From Sipunculus nudus (taxonomy: Eukaryota > Annelida > Sipuncula > Golfingiida > Sipunculidae): a DNA stretch of 64,000 nucleotides. Below, in pieces: positions 12,350-24,612 of this stretch (position 1 is its first letter; each line of letters begins with the position of its first letter). The position numbers were made by a program, and so were the translations under genes. Location of the stretch: positions 41,421,558 through 41,485,557 of the forward strand of contig CM049310.1 in the NCBI GenBank assembly GCA_026874595.1, given 5' to 3'. The notes beneath the pieces are model-generated. The model was given only the letters and a program-made list of their open reading frames with translations. It did not search any database and was not told the DNA's origin.

Positions 12350-12838
12350 TAGGGTGAATTTGTTTTGGTGGCGGCACTTGAAGAGAACTTCAGCTCTTGA
12401 GTTCAACAATGTTCCAGGGGAGGCCGTTGCAATAAGTAGCTTTTCAGACAAACAGAGATCACACTTTCTGGTCCCACAGAAGTAAGGTGCTGCCTTGGCA
12501 GAGATTTCCCAGGAAAATTTGTAATTGATATTGCTGTCTTTAGTGACCAGATGTGTTTAGACAGATCAGTGTTTTTAGCGTGGGATCTGTTACGAAAGGA
12601 TTGTATGTGGTTATTGTATCTGGTCTTGAAATCACCTTCAGTACACCCTATGTAATGTTTCTCGTCATTGCCTTATAGACAATGCAACTTAGCTGACACT
12701 GACCATTCATAGGACATTCGTCTTTTTTACGGCAGTTACATAGTTTTTGAGGTGCATTCACAGCTTTTTCAGTATTTAGAACCTTCATATTATGCTTGCT
12801 GATAAGGTTAGACATGTTTGGTAGACAGGATCAGTGTC
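12350..12838 (-). pseudogene. Penelope-like retroelement, C-terminal fragment with GIY-YIG endonuclease
   Basis: Reading the minus strand in shifting frames gives SNLISKHNMKVLN, then the Cys motif CNCRKKDECPMNGQC, then IVYKA and a degenerate GIY-YIG core (YIGCTEGDFKTRYNNHIQSF). The family-specific tail follows: DLSKHIWSL, CDLCLSEKLLIAT and a CRHQNKFT end. This order is the C-terminal endonuclease part of Penelope-like elements. Frameshifts in the GIY-YIG and Trp-rich parts break it. The reverse transcriptase part is missing on the upstream side, which ends at a poly(C) tract near 12850. Confidence 0.8.
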
Positions 12839-12931
12839 AGTCATTAAACCCCCCCCCCCCCCATACGCACAAAGCATAATCTCGCAGAGTCTCGGCTTTT
12901 CAAACCACGCCGTTAGCTTTATTCTAACAAC

Positions 12932-12979
12932 ATTCACCTGATGATCGGGTCGTATCCCGTGAAACAGACTGTAGTGAAT
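12932..12979 (+). ncRNA. candidate hammerhead ribozyme (type I, minimal stem III)
   Basis: The core CTGATGA (12938-12944) and GAAA (12961-12964) are present. Stem I is ATTCAC (12932-12937) with GTGAAT (12974-12979), six perfect pairs. Stem II is CGGG/CCCG around a short loop. Stem III is ACA/TGT (or four pairs), and the cleavage triplet GTA ends at 12973. The base of stem II is a T/T mismatch, so activity may be reduced. Tiny stem III is the hallmark of ribozymes of Penelope-like elements, and such an element lies next to it, though on the other strand. Confidence 0.6.
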
Positions 12980-13007
12980 TTACAGTGTTGTTTTTCTTCA
13001 GAGTTAG

Positions 13008-13008
<1 letters not shown>

Positions 13009-13086
<78 letters not shown>
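13009..13086. repeat. (TA)n microsatellite
   Basis: About 38 TA dinucleotides, directly after the hammerhead-containing segment. Confidence 0.95.
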
Positions 13087-13088
<2 letters not shown>

Positions 13089-13399
13089 CTCATTTTAATT
13101 AACGCTGCAACCTTGATACACTCATTAACAAACTAAGAGGGAGTGAGCCCATTTTATTGTTGTTTACACACACTTGAATCAGTCTCAAACTGAGCAAGAA
13201 TGAAACCACATCGTCCATGCGACAAATGAGGCGTAAAGGTTTGAAAACCACCCTGTGTTATTCTATAATCAACACGACTCTGTTAAAGAAGGTTACAAGG
13301 TTATTTAAACAGACCGTGCCAGATCATTAACCTTGCTTTGTATATGCGACTTTATCTCCAGAAGGTAAAACTATGCTCATGTATTTTCATATTGCCTCT

Positions 13400-14398
13400 T
13401 GTTACGGGACCTAATATAAACAGATCACGCATGCGTGATGAACACAAATTCTGTCAAGGATATAAAAAAATCCGATTCTGTAACATTTTAGGGAATGAAT
13501 AAAGAAGTCAGTGTTTTTTTGTTAACAAATAACTAGAATTTATTCCTCAAACAACCCTAACATTACAATACACTGAATCAATACAGTTAAACAGCGGTAT
13601 AACAACAAATCAATACAATCACACAGTAAGACAAACAATGTGCACAGTACCTGGATACCACCACCGTCACAACGATAAGTTCTTTAAAGGTATACTCTCG
13701 GAGAATGACAGTCCAGTGTAAAGCTCTTGTAACAATCCAGAAAGTAAACCTTAGGCAGGCAGCACCAAACTGTAAAGTGTGAGTAATGGCAGAATCCCTG
13801 AAATCACTGGATAATCGGACAGGTCCCACACGTCTACGTCCGCTTGAATATTCTTTCTGCTGCTCTCTCTCTCTCTCGGCTCCAAAACACAGCCCCTTTA
13901 CATAACTAATCACCTCAAGCCGAGAAGCTTATATTTCTAGAACATTCGAAGAACTTACATAATACACAGTAAATTTTCCACTTCTCGAACAGTCTAAAGG
14001 ATCTAACACAATACACAGCAAACACGCATTACAGGAATCATCTAGAAAATCTTCGCTGTGTCTCTATACATCAGGTTTCACACCTGATCTCGCGACCCGG
14101 CTCACGGCCAGGTGAGAAAGCCCCAAGCCAGCACAACGTCGAGAGTTCAACCAGTACAGACCCAGCTGAGAATGTAACAAGCGGCCCGGCGAGGGCGCTA
14201 CAACATGAGTTACGCCCGTGTCACACATAAAGGAGCACCTATAACACTCTCCCAAGTATTTAACTTTAAAACTTGTAGGTATTTTCGAGGATACTTCAGA
14301 GCGGATCCAGGGGGAGGGTCCATGGGGTCCGTGCTGCAATACTGCTGAGATTCTGTAGGGTCGCTCCGCAATGTGTCACTAAATTTGTAACTCCATCA
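13400..14398 (-). mobile_element. solo LTR, Gmr1-like family (diverged copy)
   Basis: On the minus strand this matches the LTRs of the element at 22348-31266. It shares the terminal '...tattaggtcccgtaaca', 'cactgacttctttattcattccc', 'gtgacggtggtggtatccag' and the U3 part with 'gtgtgaaacctgatgtatagagacacagcg'. No internal coding sequence follows on either side, so I read it as a solo LTR. The low boundary TGTTACGG is firm; the high boundary near 14398 is approximate and no clear target duplication is seen. Confidence 0.75.
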
Positions 14399-15182
14399 TT
14401 ATGATCAAATACGGCGGTGCTGAGGAATAACAGAGTAATGACAGTCTCCTGGGATAGGCAAGTAGCACGCTTCTATTACCAAGGTAACTGTTTCCGGTAC
14501 TCTAATGAACAAACTCATTAACAAGAGCTATAAAACTAAGGCATGGATGTCACTTACGGATGGAAACCATGTTTTATCCTCTAGTGGTTTCCTGGCTTGA
14601 AAACCTGCTGCAGTAATTGTTCACTTAATTAATCAAATCAAGAAGTATAATTATTTTATCAAAATACATACGCATTAAATAATATTTTGTTTACTATCAC
14701 ATTTACGTAATTAAGTATGAGAGTCTTACTTGGCTGATGTCCCCAATTCTCACTCTCTCTCTCGCTCTCTCTACATCTCTCTTTTACACATACACACACG
14801 GTTTTACAGACATCTGAATAATATCCCCCGATTCGCCCAAATTCAAAAACATTGGTTGCGCCTTGGTTGTCATTAATAGTGCATAATTTTCAACTCTGCA
14901 TTAATGGCTGGCTTTGCAGTCAATACACTATGCCTTTTTGAAATCAGAGTCTTTGAGTCTTTTTCGATTTACCAAGATAAATCACGTTCTTTGAACGCGA
15001 TTGATACTGCCAGCTGTGCTGTTGTAATACACATAGATGCAAATAATAGGGGCATTATGACAATAATAAAATACGGAACTACTTACATCATAATATATAT
15101 AGTTTAAAATATACCAACATTTCTTTCTTTATGTCTATAAGTAACTTTAAATATATATGGTAAGTCAAATCAGTTCACAATC
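14399..15182. other. intergenic DNA, no gene recognised
   Basis: AT-rich sequence with a (CT)n-rich patch near 14752-14782. No exon is supported. Confidence 0.5.
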
Positions 15183-15530
15183 TTATTTTTGTGTCTGTTC
15201 AAGCTGCCATCGGCGTTCCAACTCCTCTTTCATCTTGTTCAGTTTGGCTTGGTAGTCCGCTTGCTGCGCGCGCAGCTCAGCCTCGTATTCGGTTCGCAGA
15301 CGATTCAGCATCTCCTGCGCCTTTACACCAAACTCAATCGCTTTTTGTGGGTCTTTTTGATTGAGCTCATTGCATTTCGAATCCAGACGATCTTTTTCCA
15401 ACTGCAGTTGTTTTGAAAGTTTCCCTTCTTTATCGCAGAGTAACTGGTCGTATACAAGTTTCGTCTGCCTTAACATGATGACGTAATCTCGCCCATCCGG
15501 GACTTCAAGACACAAAGTGACCGAACCCAT
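15183..15530 (-). CDS. small coiled-coil protein of unknown function
   Basis: A complete open frame of 115 residues runs from an ATG (MGSVTLCLEVPDGRDYVIM) to TAA. From about residue 35 it is a continuous charged helix with heptad-like hydrophobics: KLSKQLQLEKDRLD, then AQEMLNRLRTEYEAELRAQ and MKEELERRWQLEQ. This predicts a long coiled coil. It is richer in G+C and in Lys/Glu/Gln codons than its surroundings, and the frame is clean, unlike the nearby transposon fragments. No membrane segment or signal peptide is present. I do not recognise the family. It may be a single-exon gene or the last exon of a longer one. Confidence 0.6.
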   Translation of the reverse strand: MGSVTLCLEVPDGRDYVIMLRQTKLVYDQLLCDKEGKLSKQLQLEKDRLDSKCNELNQKDPQKAIEFGVKAQEMLNRLRTEYEAELRAQQADYQAKLNKMKEELERRWQLEQTQK

Positions 15531-18500
15531 AATTGCTCGATTTCCTAAAGTTCATAAAATATCCTGGTTGTTTTTAAGTCTCTTCGCTCAAATGGCCAAA
15601 GTATTTGTTTGTAATTTCGTTTAACCGTCAAACAGATAGTGAATTAAGTGAACTATATTTGAAATGGTTCATCGCCAATTATCAATAAAATGTGATTTCC
15701 CTTGAAGCTTGACTAGGCATACACATCGCCACGTCGCCTAGAATGCGTGAACGTGCTACAGATAATTGATTGTTGTCCTGTACATACCAGTGGTCCGTAC
15801 AACTTGTATGTTAGCTAGAAAAACTGTAAATGTGGAACAGGTTTTCTTCCAGCGAGGTCACAAATAACGAGAACGAGACTAATGACTGTTGCAGCACCCG
15901 AATGACGTTAACAGTCCCTTACAATATATCAGTTTATAAACACAGGTTCCACAAAATGCGCTGACATCCGATAGCTGCTGCCTTCAGCAATTATGTATAG
16001 AACTACACACGATCGTTGGAACCTCGTACCATATATACTGAAACCACACAATAATTATTGCATTTAGCAGTGCATACTGACGACGAGGAATCTCGTCCCT
16101 GGGTAGTTCAGTGCTGTTCCGTCCGAGTGACAGCGTAAGGAAGCAGTATCTAAAATACCCGGTCGATTTTCACGTTGTTTCGTAATCTGTAGAGAGACTA
16201 TTTAGAAAAGCGTATCAGCTCCTCAGCACACACTATATTGACACCTTTTCCCGACTGAGCTCCGTTTTCTACTTTTATTTTTGTACTCTGAAGAGTCCGG
16301 CGAGAGACGTTATCGATAAGTAACCCAGATACCGGGCAGGGTGACGCGAGCTCTGTTCTTCACAGCGTGCTTGTCTATCCAAAAAAACACAATGCTCTGC
16401 GTTTACAACCTTTACACTCAAACCTGAGTATACAATAAATGGGGCCAAATGAGGCACGGTAGCAGACATACGGATCTTCGTTAGAAAAAGTGTACAATCC
16501 TATTAGAGAAGTAAAGCTACATAATAAATATGTTAATAACTATATTCAATACCGCGTGTAGCTTCCATCAATACATATCTATGTCCGGACAACCAACCGT
16601 TACACCAACTGGACTTTCATACTGTTTACTTAGTCTCCCCTTCTGTAGTATTTCAGAGTTCAGTCGTGTTTTATTATTCAGTTGAGCTATTCATTCTCGG
16701 CATGTGCAGATTATTGGTACAAACAAATGCAACTTACGGACATGACCGGTACATGTGGTATACTGATATATCAAAATATATACACAGCTCTCTCTGGAAA
16801 ACATTCAAACGCACCACTTTTTCATTAACAATGGACACTAATGCGAAAACACGTGTGTATTCACAGCAAATATTTCTTTGAACTTTCTCCTTCTTATATT
16901 GAAGAGTTATAGTATATATCGTTCATTTGCCCTCCGTTTAATTACCACGTACTGAATCATCCTGATTATAATTGATGGTAGTGACATCGTTGTCACGCAA
17001 CATCTCTATATCTACGCTTCAGTGTTGCCTTAAAAAGTGTTCTGTCCTGATGTATCTTGAATGATGCCAATTGTGTCATTAGGGGGTTATGGGGGTTATT
17101 TTCCATATTTAAATTGAACCCCGAGGAATTAATTATTACCTGACATTTTTTTCGCGAAGGGTCCATTACCAGATATTTTTGACACCTGTCTGTGTGCCCG
17201 TCTGTGAACTGCGGAAGTCGCTCGGACCTGTCCATTGCAAAAAGAGTAATATGCTAGTGTCCTTAATTTGTTCATAAATTTTTTTTTGTTTCGATAAAAA
17301 TGTCATAAAATCAGGGAAAAAGCATTAGAATAACAGTTTTTTTTTATAAACAGGTAAATGTACTACATAACAAAGGAAATCTTATCAAAATTATATGATA
17401 TTATCTTCTTGAAAGATGAAAATCAAAATAAAAATTTTTGATGCGGGGGTTAAAAAAATGACGTAGGCGTTGCCTGAGAACCAAACCTTATATTGTTTTT
17501 GCCTTATTTCAATTTTTAATATGGCACTGAGCTATTTGGTTAACGTACATGGTGAGTGAACACATTGTTTAGTTATTGTGTTCGTTTTGTAATACACACA
17601 AATTTTTAATATCCTTGGATGTACCGTCAGAGTCACTTGCATACTTAATTAGCTTGATGCATGGTAAAAAAAACTAGTTACACTTTCATCATATGGTTAT
17701 ACCCCCTATGAGATGTTTATGATTAATGTGTCAACAGATATTTAATATATGTTGATTTTGCGAATTTCCTTCGAGTCCCTTTTAAATAATAAATCTGAAT
17801 GGATATCAAAGATAATTCATATTATTCTGAAAAAAATTTTGAGAATATAGATTTTAATTTGAAATTGACTGCTTCAGTTTTATTAATTTTCTAATTTCCC
17901 TTCATGTATATACATGTATGTTTTTTCTGAAGTGAAGCTGCTTAAACTGTTGTAAATTGATACATTGTCAGTTTTAAATAGTATTTTTTAAATGATTAAT
18001 TTATCATGAAAAATCTATCATCATTTCCTTTTTTTAGAACCGCTTTAACAGTAATCTGGCCTGATTGGCCAAAATATCCTAGTCCGGAAAGTCCCATCTA
18101 AAGTGTCTGTCTACCACATGCAGTTTGCAGCTGGATTGTGAAGTTTTGAATTTGCAAATTCAAAATTTAATCCTGTCACCTGTTTATATCAATTTAGCTA
18201 GTTCTGTCTATTTCATTTTTACCTTAGCCATTTTAACCTTAGACATTTTTACCTAAGCCATGAATACCTCAGCCAGTTTTACATTAATCATTTTTACGTT
18301 AACCATTTTACCTCAGCCATTGTAACATAGAGCCCGTTAGTGTCCATGCCAGGTCAATGGAGCTGTGCACATATACAACGACACCAATTTCTGAGTTTAA
18401 GGCAATATTTTACAAATATATAAATTTTAAAATTTTAAATCTTGTTTTCTTCTTATTTTTTTATTTTCTCGTATTCTAGTTGTATGACGCTTTTTATATG

Positions 18501-19335
18501 CAATGAATATATGTAACTTGGAAGGCAATTATACGCCAATGCTTTGGATATAGAGTTATAAAGCCATATATGTCCATGTGTATGAGTCATGAGTGATTAT
18601 TTTTGGACCTCCATTTGGATCATCAGGCATTTCAACTGTACACTGTAAAAGAAAAAAATATATTTAACATAACATAAAAAAAGTCTTAAATCAATTCATC
18701 ATTAAGCATTCTCATATCCTCTTATATAAATAAACAGTACAAAATAGCAGCACACTAGAAACAATAGAAATAAGTAAACAAATACATATTAAATGAATCC
18801 ACACCTTTTTAAAATACGTATTATCATTTAAAAAATATAGGTCTACTACAGTCAGTACAAGTTTTCAAAATTGTTTTATTGACATTTTTAAGTTACATAC
18901 AAAGAAGCAATGTACAATAAAGACATGCTGACGGTGCAATTTTACAATACAGGTAATATAGTAAAATAAGTACATACGTGGCTCAACTAATTTTACAACA
19001 TGTTTAAAAATAAATAGATCGCAACTAATGTCATTCAATTTACATAATATAAATGCAATAATCTTCTGGAATATAGTGATCTGAATCTTTATAAATATGG
19101 TATCTGTTTTCAATTTTCGGCAGGTTTAAATTTATTTTCTTTGTCCTCTGTGCTATACTATACTCGTTATGTATTTCCATCTATTTTTGAACTGCTCGAA
19201 TAGTTTTCTGTGCATCTCTGCCATGATGAATGGTTGACTGATCCACTTATTTTCCCGAGTAGACCGTATGATAAGATACAAATTTCTCGAACAAAACATT
19301 CACATACAGATGTGTAACTAACACCTAATCAACAG
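15531..19335. other. AT-rich intergenic DNA; one possible exon at 17120-17235 (-)
   Basis: Mostly without signal. On the minus strand, an ATG at 17235-17233 opens a frame MDRSERLPQFTDGHTDRCQ that reaches 'aaatgtcag|gtaata', a good donor near 17123. It might be a first exon, but no partner exon or family is recognisable. A tract of related phrases ('accttagccatttt', 'acctcagccat') near 18220-18325 is a short degenerate repeat. The rest holds A/T homopolymers. Confidence 0.3.
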
Positions 19336-20873
19336 CGTATGATATCTACAAGAACGTATGATATCTACAAGAACGTATGATATCTACAAGAACGTATGAT
19401 ATCTACAACATCAGCATATAGGTTATCTTCATCAACGTTAAAAAGCTGCAACAGCGCAGGATATCTAAAACAGAGTATGATACCTAAAACAACGTTGGAT
19501 ATCTATAACAAATAACTTATGACTAGTACATCAACGTACGATATCTACATCAACGTAGGAAATCTATGGCAACATATGATACCCATATGTTCGCAGGATA
19601 TCTACATCAACGCGGGATATCTACAACAACGCAGGATATATACAACAACTTAGGATATCTACATCAATGTAGGATACATATATCAACATAGGAAATCTGC
19701 AACAACGCATGATATCTGAAACAACATAGGATATCTAAATAAACGTAGGATATCTACAACAACGAAGGAAACCTACAACAACGTAGGATATCTATATCAA
19801 CATATTATATCTTCATCAACGTAGAAAATTTACAATAACGTATGATATCTGCAAAAGAGTAGAAAATCTAAATCAATGTATGATATCTACATCAACGAAG
19901 GAATTCTACAACAACGTATGATATCTGCTACAGCGTAGGATACCTAAAACAGCATATACTATCTACATCTAATTAGGAAATCTACAATAACAAATGCTTT
20001 CTCCAAGAACGTATGACATCGTAGGATATCGACATCAATGTATGATATCGACATCAATGTATGTTATGCACAACAACGATGACAGTATATCTGCAACATC
20101 GTAGGAAATCTACATCAACGTATAGTGTCTACATCAACGTAGCTTATCAACATCAACAATGGATATGTACATCAACATAAAAACCTACCATAACGTAGTA
20201 TATCTACATCAACGTAGGATATCTACATCAACGTAGGATATCTACATCAACGTAGGATATCTACATCAACGTAGGATATCTACATCAACGTAGGATATCT
20301 ACATCAACGTAGGATATCTACATCAACGTAGGATATCTACATCAACGTAGGATATCTACATCAACGTAGGATATCAACAGAAACGTTGGATATCTACATC
20401 AACGTAGTATATTAACAGAAACGTTGGATATTTACATCAACGTAGTATATCAACATCAACAAAGGATATGTATATCAACTTAAAAACCCACAACAACGTA
20501 GCATATTACCGTCAACATAGGATATCTACATCCACGTAGTATATCAACAGCAACGTAGAATATGTACATCAACGTAAAAAATCATACAACATAGGAAGTC
20601 TATACCAACGTAGGAAATCTTCAACCACGTATGATAACTACATCAACGTAGGAAATCTATAAAAAATGTAGGAAATCTAGTATTATACATCAACGTAACA
20701 TATATACATCAAGGTAGGATATTTACACCAACAAAAACACCTAAAACAACGTATGGTACTTAAATAAACGTAGGGTATCAACAACGTAGTATATCTATGT
20801 TAACGTAGGATATCTACATCAACGTAGATACATCAACGTATGATATCTACAACAACTTAGTATATCTACATTG
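19336..20873. repeat. 19-bp minisatellite array
   Basis: The unit is gtaggatatctacatcaac. From about 20211 to 20372 some eight or nine copies are identical. On both sides the copies carry substitutions ('gtatgatatctacaagaac', 'gcaggatatctacaacaac') and small length changes. The total is about 1.5 kb. The array ends just at the terminus of an LTR-like segment (20874). There is no spacer/repeat alternation, so this is a satellite. Confidence 0.97.
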
Positions 20874-21250
20874 TCACACCCCACACGCGGCGGAAATATA
20901 TTCCCGAGTTCTTTTACACTGAAAAGTCCAAAATATAACTCGTCGTCTGAATTGAAAAACACAAGTTTATTCCTGTAGCATCAACTAAAAGACCACCGCC
21001 GTCGTTGACTGGCTCCAATCTCACAATAACAACGTCTTCAACAAAGTACAAGTCACGGAATCTTCTAACATCCTGCTTGGCTGTAACTATATGTACCGTC
21101 TCCAGGACTAATAATGTCCTCGCGGTATTTTACAAACACCCCGCTCGGTGTACACCTAATCTGTCGTTGATGTAACACGACCCGTCACCAGTTGACGTTA
21201 GCTTCCAATTTTTCACCCTTAATCGGCCTTGACAGGCAATAGATAAAACT
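20874..21250 (-). mobile_element. probable 3' LTR of the older minus-strand Ty3/gypsy element (B)
   Basis: On the minus strand the segment ends '...cgcgtgtggggtgtgaca', a TG...CA-type terminus, with an AATAAA ('caggaataaacttg') about 90 bases before the end. It lies downstream, on the same strand, of the RNase H remnant at 21970-22343, where a 3' LTR is expected. No second copy was found in the window, so the LTR identity and its 5' boundary are inferred. Confidence 0.45.
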
Positions 21251-21969
21251 GGGAGGTCGGAAGCCTTCGGAAGTCGGAATGCGTTTTACTTTTAAGTATA
21301 ATTAAAAAAATAACGAACAAATTGACACCTTTTGCGTTAAAACGGAAGATATAGATAACCTTTATCAAAAGGGGAAATTTCAAAGATATATATGTTAAAA
21401 TATGTGAAAATTAAAGCATATTTAATGCGTCTGAAGCCTCTCGGAAGTCATCCGGGAGTGTCAGATGATGCTCCAAATTCATAAAACTCGGAAGTCTAGC
21501 AAATAGCACAAACCAACAATGACACAGAAAAGGTCTTGCATCAACCCAAATTTTAATTATGGTAATATTTATGTATTTGAATAAAATCATAATGTTTATA
21601 ACTAACAAAATTATATAAAAATTAAAATTTAAATACAAAACATGAATGTAAAATACTATAAGAACATATAACAAACCAGTATAATACAAAACAGATTTAT
21701 TTTGGTATTTTCTATTTTATTATTGCACAAATACATACATGATGCAAAATTTAATAACATAATAACAGGTACACATAACATTACACTTTGCCTGAAATCT
21801 CTAGAACCTTCTGTCATCTAATTATAGTAAATCATGATACAGTTAGTCTATATGCTTACATAATAATCAAAATACTAATGAATAATCCTCCAGCCTCCTC
21901 GGCACTGATGTAATCAATACAGATGACAACAACAACATACAGCTTTACCAAATTATCAACTTCGTCTCT
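21251..21969 (-). other. degenerate interior of element B, no domain recognised
   Basis: Between the RNase H remnant and the LTR-like segment, no readable integrase motif remains. Phrases such as 'cggaagtc' recur (near 21270 and 21441). AT-rich drift has destroyed any frame. Confidence 0.35.
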
Positions 21970-22343
21970 CTAACTACACTTTATGATTTGATGTTCCAAA
22001 TTAATATAAACCTGTTAATGCACCGTATAAATAATGTTTTCCTTAACTATTTTGATTATTATATGAAATGCCATTTGACATACAGTGAAAAATCTCTGAA
22101 CGATATTTTCAAGTACCCAACAGTAACACAAATGTGTATGATGTACTGCTACAATAACAAATGCATCATCATGTATATTACAAGCTTTCATTTAGTACCT
22201 TGATGACCTTGTATTATATCATATTCTTGCAATAAAATAGCGCCGGCTCCTACATCTGAAGCATCTATCTACAGTACAAATAGTTTATTAGGATCAGCTA
22301 ACCTAAGAATCGGTTTCCTAGCCAAATACTCTTTCAGTGCAAT
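21970..22343 (-). pseudogene. Ty3/gypsy RNase H fragment of element B (distal part)
   Basis: On the minus strand: IALKEYLARKPILRLADPN, then a stop, then IDASDVGAGAILLQEYD, the start of a Ty3/gypsy RNase H with the catalytic Asp in IDAS. Below about 22190 the frame decays. The fragment is the direct continuation of the segment at 31271-31440, from which it was separated by the insertion of the 8.9-kb element. Confidence 0.8.
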
Positions 22344-22347
22344 ATAT

Positions 22348-23234
22348 TGTTACAGATGTCTCTTTTATTGTATGCAGCAGTCTTACATGTGTATGTGCAG
22401 CGCTGGTGTTGTCCGTTGCTATGCCGGCATAGCCCGGCCAACGCGTGGGGTCTGACGCGTAAACACAGCGGTCATGATAGTCTTGGGCTTTCTCGCCTGG
22501 CCGAGCTGGGCCGGCCCACGTGTGAACCCTGATATGTAGAAACACAGCGTTCGTTGTTCTAGATGTTTCCTGTAACGTGGGTATTATGGGTTCTTTAGAC
22601 TGTGCGGGAAATGGAAATTTCTCGGCTTTAGGTGAAAAGTTATAAAATGAGTGGCTGTTTTTGGAGCCGGGACAGAGGAGAGATATATTCCAGCGGAGAC
22701 AGAAGAGGGTAAGTCAGTTTGTGGACCTTTTCCGATAAGTGCGGCAGTTATAGATTTTATATTATTATATATATTATTATACTAATTACATAGTGTTCAG
22801 TTTGCTTTCGGGATTTTAATAAGAACTTCACTTTTGGATTACAACAAATTGATTTTGTGATTGAACTGGTCTGTTATTCTCTGGAAAGATTTGTGTGAAC
22901 TGTTCATCTGGATTATATGCTTTAAACGACTTGTTGCCGCTGTGACAGTGGCGGTATCCAAGTACTGTACACTTAATTTATATACTTGTATTGATTTACT
23001 GTTGTATTGTTGTTATACTGTATAAATGTATTGATTTAGTGTATTCTAATGTTAGGATTGGTTTAAGAATAAATTATAATTATTTGTTAAAAAAAAAAAC
23101 ACTGACTTCTTTATTCATTCCCCTAGACATTTCACGCTGCCTAATGTTACATAATCTGATTTTTCTCCATAACTCCATTACAAAATTTATGTTCGTCACG
23201 ACTACGTAATCTGTTGATATTAGGTTCCGTTACA
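22348..23234 (+). repeat. 5' LTR of the Gmr1-like element
   Basis: The 887-bp LTR starts TGTTACAG and ends GTTACA. It matches 30548-31266 over its last ~700 bp, including 'gcccacgtgtgaaccctgatatg', 'ttctctggaaagattt', 'gctgtgacagtgg' and 'cactgacttctttatt'. A TATA-like 'gttataaaa' lies near 22640 and a possible polyadenylation signal 'gaataaatt' near 23068. It is followed six bases later by the primer binding site. Confidence 0.9.
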
Positions 23235-23240
23235 TAAAAT

Positions 23241-23258
23241 TGGGGACTCGTCCGGGAT
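23241..23258 (+). promoter_or_regulatory. primer binding site, tRNA-Pro type
   Basis: The sequence tggggactcgtccgggat follows the 5' LTR by six bases. It matches the well-known proline-tRNA primer site of several retroelements with one difference. Confidence 0.75.
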
Positions 23259-23401
23259 GCTTAATAGTTTTGAAAATTTATTAGGCCTTGATCTAGAAAC
23301 ATTGTTTACAATACATTGTTAACAAGATTACATATTGTCTACAATACACTGTTTACATGATTTATAACAGTTGTTCTTTGTTATTGTTTTAACATCTTAA
23401 C

Positions 23402-24545
23402 ATGGCAGATTTCAAACCTAAGACATTTGTTGAAGATCGCGACCCTGATCAACTGGTCGACAAAACTGGTTCATAAAAGATCAGTTATTGTGTTTGGGAG
23501 AATACCTAGGGCTAGGTGTGAAAAAAGCTTTGAGAAAGCCTTATATCATTGCTAAAATCATGCAGGATCTAGTTAGCAAAGGTAAAATTGAACAGAGTGA
23601 AATGGAAACATAAAATATAACAGCCTTGCTATTTGCAGTTGGAAATAAAAAAAAGTAGCAATGCAACATGAGCTAGCATTAAAGCAGTTAGAATTAAAAA
23701 AATAAAAGAAAAAGAATTTGAGTTTAAACGGCTGGAGTTAGAAAGGCTCAAACTAGAACGTAGACTAAGTGCTTCGCCTACTCACAGTTTTGATGTTACT
23801 AAATAGATGAGACTTGTCCTCCCTTTTCAAGAAAAAGATGTTGATAAATATTTCTAACATTTTGAGAAGGTAGCTAAAAATTTAAAATGGCCTAAGGAAA
23901 ATTGGACTATGCCATTACAAAGTGTATTGTCTGGCAAGGCCAGAGAAATTTATACAGAGCTTTCAGTAGAAGCCGCTGCTGACTATGACCAGGTTAAACG
24001 GTTAATCCTAAAAGGTTACGAGTTAGTTCCGGAGGCATACCGTTAGAAATTCAGAAATTTGGGAAAAGCGCAAAGAATAGACCTATGTCGAATTTGCTAG
24101 GACAATAGATCAGTTGCTTGATCGCTGGTGTAGTTCTAAAATGTAATGAAAGATTATGACAATTTGCGCTGCATTAACGCAGATTTTAAAACTTTTCTTG
24201 ATGAGAAAAGTCCTGAAACATTTGACATTGCTGCTCAATTAGCTTATAATTATTCATGAACACACAAAATACCCTTTACTGGCAAATCAAACCAGCCATT
24301 CACAAACAAGAATGTTAATCAGTATGGTCCAAAGAATTTTACAGCGCAGTCACCCAGTACTAGTAGTCCTAATAGTTCAGCAAAGTCCATTGCTACACCT
24401 CAGTCTACGTCCACTGTGTCTGAATCCAACCAAGGCCAGTCATTTTCAAAGAAAATCTGTAATCCTTCATAAAGGAAGGTCATCCTAAATTTGACTGCTT
24501 GAAACTTGCAAGTAAACCTAAGGGTAAACCTTCTGGTTTTGTTTA
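23402..24545 (+). pseudogene. gag of the Gmr1-like element, broken
   Basis: ATG at 23402 opens MADFKPKTFVEDRDPDQLVD and soon hits a stop. Later pieces appear in other frames: LGLGVKKALRKPYIIAKIM; a Lys/Glu-rich helix (about 23660-23770); FQEKDVDKYF and LKWPKENWT; SVLSGKAREIYTEL; and DEKSPETFDIAAQLAY. A Ser/Thr/Pro-rich tail follows. The order matches the gag helix-rich capsid typical of the group. The knuckle region near 24460 keeps only a GHPKFDC remnant. At least five frameshifts or stops are present. Confidence 0.75.
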
Positions 24546-24612
24546 AAATCTATGCATAGCATAGTACAAGAGCCATGCTCTTTTCATGTAAATAAGGAGT
24601 AAAACTCCTTTA

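Noticed and set aside
19336-20873. Regular short repeats that could suggest a CRISPR array
   Set aside because: The 19-bp units follow one another without unique spacers and drift gradually; no cas genes, and the window is eukaryotic.
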